DNA of 44,661 bases from 66-474 sp050737995. Its GTDB lineage: Bacteria; Pseudomonadota; Gammaproteobacteria; Xanthomonadales; Rhodanobacteraceae. The notes beneath the pieces were generated by a model. It had not been told where the DNA came from. It did no database searches and saw only the letters and a program-made list of their open reading frames with translations. The stretch covers positions 1 through 44,661 of the forward strand of contig JBOHYR010000064.1 in the NCBI GenBank assembly GCA_050737995.1, in the 5' to 3' direction. The translations under genes and the position numbers were made by a program. This document shows, one piece after another, positions 41,773 through 44,661 of this stretch; the stretch's first letter is position 1, and every line of letters begins with the position of its first letter.

Positions 41773-42693
41773 TTATGGCCGTTGCGCACCGCGTCGGTTC
41801 ACGTACTGTGCAAACAATGTCTGCGAACCACAAATGAACAGCCGGCTGTAGTCACGGCCGCCGAAGGTCAGGTTGGAGACGACGAAGGGCACTTTGAGCT
41901 TGCCAAGCAAGGTACCGTCCGGTGCGATGCAGTGCACGCCGTCGGCTGCGCTGCTCCAGATATTGCCATCCTCGTCGCAGCGGAAGCCGTCGGCCATGCC
42001 TGGCTCGACCTTGTGGAACACACGCGCATGATGCAATGTCGCGCCGTCCTTGGAGACATCGAACACCCGGATGTATTGTTCGGGTTCCTGCGCGAACGGT
42101 GTTCCACTCTCGGCGACGTATAGCAGCTTTTCGTCGGGAGAAAAGCACAAACCATTGGGACCTTTGAAATCATCGGCGACCACGGTCAGCGAATCATCTC
42201 GAGGATCGAAACGGTAAAGGTTCGGCGGCGACTCGGATTCCTGCTTGCCGCCCTCGTAATCGCGGGTGATACCAAAGGTCGGATCGCTGAACCAGATCGT
42301 GCCGTCGCTCTTGACCACGATGTCATTGGGTGAATTGAGGCGTTTTCCCTGATGGCGTTCGACAAGCGTCGTGATGCTGCCATCGAGTTCGGTGCGTGTG
42401 ATGCAACGATTGCGATGTGAACAGCCGATCAGCCGCCCCTCGCGGTCGCGGGTGTGGCCGTTGGCGAAGTTCGAAGGTTCGCGAAACACTGACACTCCGC
42501 CGGATTCTGTCCAGCGCATGATCCGGTTATTGGGAATGTCACTGACCAGAAGGCACTGCAGGTCAGCGAACCACACTGGACCTTCCAGCCAGCGGAAGCC
42601 ATCACCCAGTTTCTCCAGAGGCGCATTCGGCAGCACACAGGACTTGAAGCGCTTGTCGATGATTTCGATGTTGGCCATTCCGGTGTCCATCAT
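41773..42693 (-). CDS. SMP-30/gluconolactonase family protein
   Basis: 306 residues, six-bladed beta-propeller. LGDGFRWLEGPVWFADLQCLLVSD holds the metal-ligand Glu in EGPVW, followed by SNFANGHTRDREGRLIGCSH, NSPNDIVVKSDGTIWFSDP (ligand Asn and Asp) and GPNGLCFSPDEKLLYVAES. The metal-binding residues of SMP-30 lactonases are therefore present. Such enzymes hydrolyse sugar lactones to sugar acids. This would supply substrate for a dehydratase such as the one at 37055. GGGGGGA precedes ATG 42693. It begins 8 bases after the cupin gene, so the two form an operon. Confidence 0.9.
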   Translation of the reverse strand: MMDTGMANIEIIDKRFKSCVLPNAPLEKLGDGFRWLEGPVWFADLQCLLVSDIPNNRIMRWTESGGVSVFREPSNFANGHTRDREGRLIGCSHRNRCITRTELDGSITTLVERHQGKRLNSPNDIVVKSDGTIWFSDPTFGITRDYEGGKQESESPPNLYRFDPRDDSLTVVADDFKGPNGLCFSPDEKLLYVAESGTPFAQEPEQYIRVFDVSKDGATLHHARVFHKVEPGMADGFRCDEDGNIWSSAADGVHCIAPDGTLLGKLKVPFVVSNLTFGGRDYSRLFICGSQTLFAQYVNRRGAQRP

Positions 42694-42701
42694 TCCCCCC
42701 T

Positions 42702-43169
42702 TTATTTTATGTGGCAGGCATCGCGAACGGGCGGCACGTGACATTGCACGCACATCAACTCACACGGCGCGTCTCCCAGCGTGCCGGAGCGGTGGCCTTT
42801 GCGGCCTTGCTCATCGGTGGCGCAGTTCTGGTCTTCGCCCCGCGACAGGTCGCCGGCACCCATCTCCACCCGGGTGCCATCCATTGATTCGACGAACCAG
42901 CGGCCAGACAGCGGCAGGATCCATTGCGGAGCAGGATTCTCGTGCCACTCACCGACCCATCCGACCGGGAGGACCGTGAACACGACAGTCGCTTCGGTCC
43001 GGTGCTGCTTGTTGTTCCATTGTGAGTCGGCATTACCGACGCTCCCGAGTTCGAAGTGCTCCAGTGCGCACTGGCTTTGATGGCTGACGCCATCCTCATC
43101 CGTCCAAATGTGCCAGTAAGGAATTGTGGGTTTACGGTCGTGCTTGGAAGATTTCTGATCGTTACTCAT
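42702..43169 (-). CDS. Cupin domain protein
   Basis: 155 residues. A central cupin barrel: ATVVFTVLPVGWVGEWHENPAPQWILPLSGRW (motif 1) and RVEMGAGDLSRGEDQNC (motif 2) with the E-x-G-P/A-G-D-L wording. The start WHIWTDEDGVSHQSQC and a Cys/His-rich C-terminus (ELMCVQCHVPPVRDAC) are less usual and suggest a metal ligand set beyond the barrel. No enzyme can be named. GGAGG is 9 bases before ATG 43169. It lies between a GMC oxidoreductase relic (upstream) and the SMP-30 gene (downstream), so it probably belongs to sugar-acid metabolism. Confidence 0.75.
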   Translation of the reverse strand: MSNDQKSSKHDRKPTIPYWHIWTDEDGVSHQSQCALEHFELGSVGNADSQWNNKQHRTEATVVFTVLPVGWVGEWHENPAPQWILPLSGRWFVESMDGTRVEMGAGDLSRGEDQNCATDEQGRKGHRSGTLGDAPCELMCVQCHVPPVRDACHIK

Positions 43170-43170
43170 T

Positions 43171-43383
43171 GCTGTATGCCTCCATGCAGCAGAAATGGGC
43201 TTGATGTACGGCTGATGCCATCTACGAAGACCTTGCGCGGATTCCAGTTATCCCGGGCGGCGGCAGGTAGTTGCCGTGTTCGAGGGTCAGGATCTCAATG
43301 CCAGTGGGGGCAAGACGATATCCGAGCGAAGCGCCACCGGGGCCTGAGCCAATCACGATGAGGTCGTAATGGTTGTCGCGCAT
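43171..43383 (-). pseudogene. N-terminal relic of a GMC oxidoreductase
   Basis: ATG 43383 opens MRDNHYDLIVIGSGPGGASL, continuing YRLAPTGIEILTLEHGNYLPP. This is the FAD-binding N-terminus of a GMC oxidoreductase (G-S-G-P-G-G, E-x-G-x-Y-L-P). In that frame a stop follows soon. The next expected residues, RDNWNPRKVFVDGISRTS, appear in a different frame, so one base has been lost or gained in the CCGCCCGGG run near 43250. Only about 70 of 500-plus residues remain before the cupin gene begins. This is a deletion relic with a frameshift. Confidence 0.75.
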
Positions 43384-43912
43384 TGGGTGTACCGGGTGAC
43401 GCCGCGATAGGACGCGAGGCTCCCCCTTTTACGGCGCCCGCTGTGAAAAACAAGTCACGGAGTGGCTCATCACGATCATTTGGTCGGTGTCCGGGGCGAA
43501 AACGCCTGCGTCAGGGTGGATGGTCTTCCCAGGAGTCCGGGATGCGAGCGGCGTCCACCGCATCGGTCATCGCGGGAAAATCGAGGGGAAGGGGGCGCAA
43601 CCAACGATGAGGAAAAGGGCTACGCCAACGCTCGTTGCACCATTTGACGTCCGTGATGCTTGAAGTCTCGAACTGCGCACTTCACCAAGATTCGCCGGTT
43701 GGTCAAACAGCGATTAGCGGCCACCGATTATTGACCGGTGTATAGCAAGTGCGTCCTGCGTCTCGAGCACAAGTGCCGGCGTTCGATGAACGTCTGTGAT
43801 CTTTTGCCCACAGCATGCTGCCGTCTTTCGGCAGACCATCTGAGCGCAAGGTTGCTCTTGTCGCCCCGTTACACCTCAACCGTGTGTGTCCGCGAAGCCC
43901 TCCCGCGTCCAG
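43384..43912. other. Region without a complete gene
   Basis: An open minus-strand stretch (43690 to the TGA at 43511-43513) encodes a protein-like tail with RWLRPLPLDFPAMTDAVDAA and IPDSWEDHPP but lacks a convincing start. It could be another gene remnant; I do not recognise it. The rest shows no gene or strong structure. Confidence 0.35.
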
Positions 43913-44494
43913 TCAGAGCCGTCGGTGGGGTGCATATGTACGCAAGTGGTAAACATGATGCACGTGGTGCGCGCCAAGCCAGCCGCCGAAAGCTGAAGTA
44001 ATCAGGGAAAGCACCGTGCAACCGAAGGTGGTCCACATGGCCGCTGCCGTGTAATGCGCCATGACGGACGGGTCGACAGTCTGAGTGCTGAGGGCCGGTG
44101 CGACGGTCGTCACAAACATTATATGATGTGCAAGCCCTGTGGCTACCAGAAGAGTGGTAGCCGTGACAGAAAGGCCCCACACGGTCAATCCGCGCACCAC
44201 TCCCATTTCCGTATCGTTACGGCCATCGAACCAGCCGGAGAACATGCCACCGAGCCACAGCGCCGCACCCCAAGTCAAAATCACCCATATGATGGCGCCA
44301 GCAGAAATACCACGCCCCACGAGAGCGGTGTTCCATGGATCGAGAGCTGAAAGGCCCATGGCGAGACCAAATGCGTAGAGCAAAACCGCGATGCCCATAG
44401 CCACGAACCAACCGGCGAAAACCGGCCCCCACCGCATGACGGGGAGCTCACTGGCGATGGTCTGGTTGGCCGGTTCCGGATACGCGGTTGCCAT
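43913..44494 (-). CDS. Four-helix membrane protein, unknown function
   Basis: 193 residues. Four hydrophobic segments: WGPVFAGWFVAMGIAVLLYAFGLAMGL, AIIWVILTWGAALWLGGMFSGWF, GLTVWGLSVTATTLLVATGLAH and FGCTVLSLITSAFGGWLGA. The G-G-x-x-x-G-W-F-D-G-R-x-D motif and the His-rich tail (HHVHHVYHL) may bind metal. Similar membrane proteins of unknown role occur in Xanthomonadales stress clusters. AGGAGAG is 6 bases before ATG 44494. It is preceded by a 26-residue membrane peptide gene, 33 bases upstream, probably in the same transcript. Confidence 0.7.
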   Translation of the reverse strand: MATAYPEPANQTIASELPVMRWGPVFAGWFVAMGIAVLLYAFGLAMGLSALDPWNTALVGRGISAGAIIWVILTWGAALWLGGMFSGWFDGRNDTEMGVVRGLTVWGLSVTATTLLVATGLAHHIMFVTTVAPALSTQTVDPSVMAHYTAAAMWTTFGCTVLSLITSAFGGWLGAHHVHHVYHLRTYAPHRRL

Positions 44495-44527
44495 GGTGTC
44501 TCTCCTAGGTATACAAGCCGGGTCAGA

Positions 44528-44608
44528 TCAGGCACAGCTTCTCAACAACGCCACGATGATGAGTATGGGGATCGGGATTCCCAGCAACCAACCAAGAACG
44601 TATCCCAT
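44528..44608 (-). CDS. 26-residue single-helix membrane peptide
   Basis: MGYVLGWLLGIPIPILIIVALLRSCA (given here only as its features: a GWLLGIP turn, a hydrophobic helix and a Cys near the end). Peptides starting with G-x-x-G-W-L-L-G-I/V-P are a recurrent feature of Xanthomonadales genomes. AAAAGGG lies just before ATG 44608, which overlaps the stop of an upstream frame as TGATG. Function unknown; membrane insertion inferred. Confidence 0.6.
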   Translation of the reverse strand: MGYVLGWLLGIPIPILIIVALLRSCA

Positions 44609-44661
44609 CAGTCCCTTTTGAGTTCGAGGCGAACCTCTTCCATGAAACGAACGGAGTAGTT
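44608..44661 (-). CDS. C-terminal end of a gene running off the window
   Basis: The frame from the right edge reads NYSVRFMEEVRLELKRD and stops at TGA 44608-44610. The stop overlaps the start of the 26-residue peptide (TGATG), which implies translational coupling and supports the frame. Too short to name. Confidence 0.4.
   Translation of the reverse strand, partial: NYSVRFMEEVRLELKRD

Noticed and set aside
1..44661. CRISPR array, tRNA or rRNA genes
   Set aside because: I saw no regularly spaced direct repeats and no cloverleaf or rRNA-like stretches on reading both strands; without a covariance search a divergent RNA could be missed.

Overview
The window looks like a chromosomal accessory region from a high-GC gammaproteobacterium, most likely Xanthomonadales (Rhodanobacter/Dyella-type). 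I infer this from base composition, protein wording typical of that order (short BON, CsbD, DUF1328 and DUF883 stress proteins, a PEP-CTERM protein, Bcr/CflA-type MFS) and the style of the Crp/Fnr regulators. No rRNA, tRNA, CRISPR array, prophage core or replication origin is visible. A probable transposase tail sits at the left edge, and several genes are decayed.

Region 1 (1-9.05 kb) holds an AsmA-like envelope protein on the minus strand. Next come three decayed reading frames: an amber-interrupted small ORF, an alcohol dehydrogenase fragment fused to it downstream, and a frameshifted DUF4440 gene. A secreted DUF1579-like protein, a LysE-type exporter, a DoxX-like membrane protein, a secreted ChaN/Tiki-like protein, a frameshifted membrane protein and a DUF1801 protein follow. 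Region 2 (9.5-16.7 kb) holds an orphan PEP-CTERM protein with a strong hairpin after it, a secreted protein of unknown function, a HigBA toxin-antitoxin pair with a 9-bp inverted-repeat operator, two divergent MFS transporters and a small secreted protein.

Region 3 (17-25 kb) is a regulatory and stress block. It has three Crp/Fnr-family regulators sharing a C-terminal CxCY motif, a cupin, three consecutive small helical proteins whose first helices resemble one another, and a BON protein, a CsbD-like protein and DUF1328. Next to these are broken copies of CsbD and BON genes. Region 4 (25.1-35.2 kb) is a nearly unbroken minus-strand array. In transcription order it reads: TPP enzyme (PoxB-like), metallothionein, an internally duplicated membrane protein, a gluconate-dehydrogenase subunit-3-like protein, a GMC oxidoreductase, an SDR with a C-terminal membrane helix, DUF883, a holin-X-like protein, a small membrane protein, cardiolipin synthase and DUF1206. 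Together these suggest an envelope and redox stress module. The metallothionein to GMC segment is tightly packed, with overlaps or gaps of a few bases.

Region 5 (35.4-43.4 kb) is sugar and sugar-acid metabolism on the minus strand: an SDR, an Anabaena sensory-rhodopsin-transducer homologue with no rhodopsin nearby, a mandelate-racemase-type dehydratase, the collapsed remnant of a second TPP-enzyme gene, a GH39 plus glucoamylase-like fusion hydrolase, an SMP-30 lactonase, a cupin and the N-terminal remnant of another GMC oxidoreductase. The right edge carries a membrane protein preceded by a 26-residue membrane peptide that is translationally coupled to a gene running off the window.

The strongest leads are the four-gene redox module at 29.9-33.3 kb, whose membrane protein has two halves with identically spaced histidines, and the transducer-like sugar-binding candidate placed beside an acid-sugar dehydratase. 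All functional statements rest on reading the translations; no database search was run.
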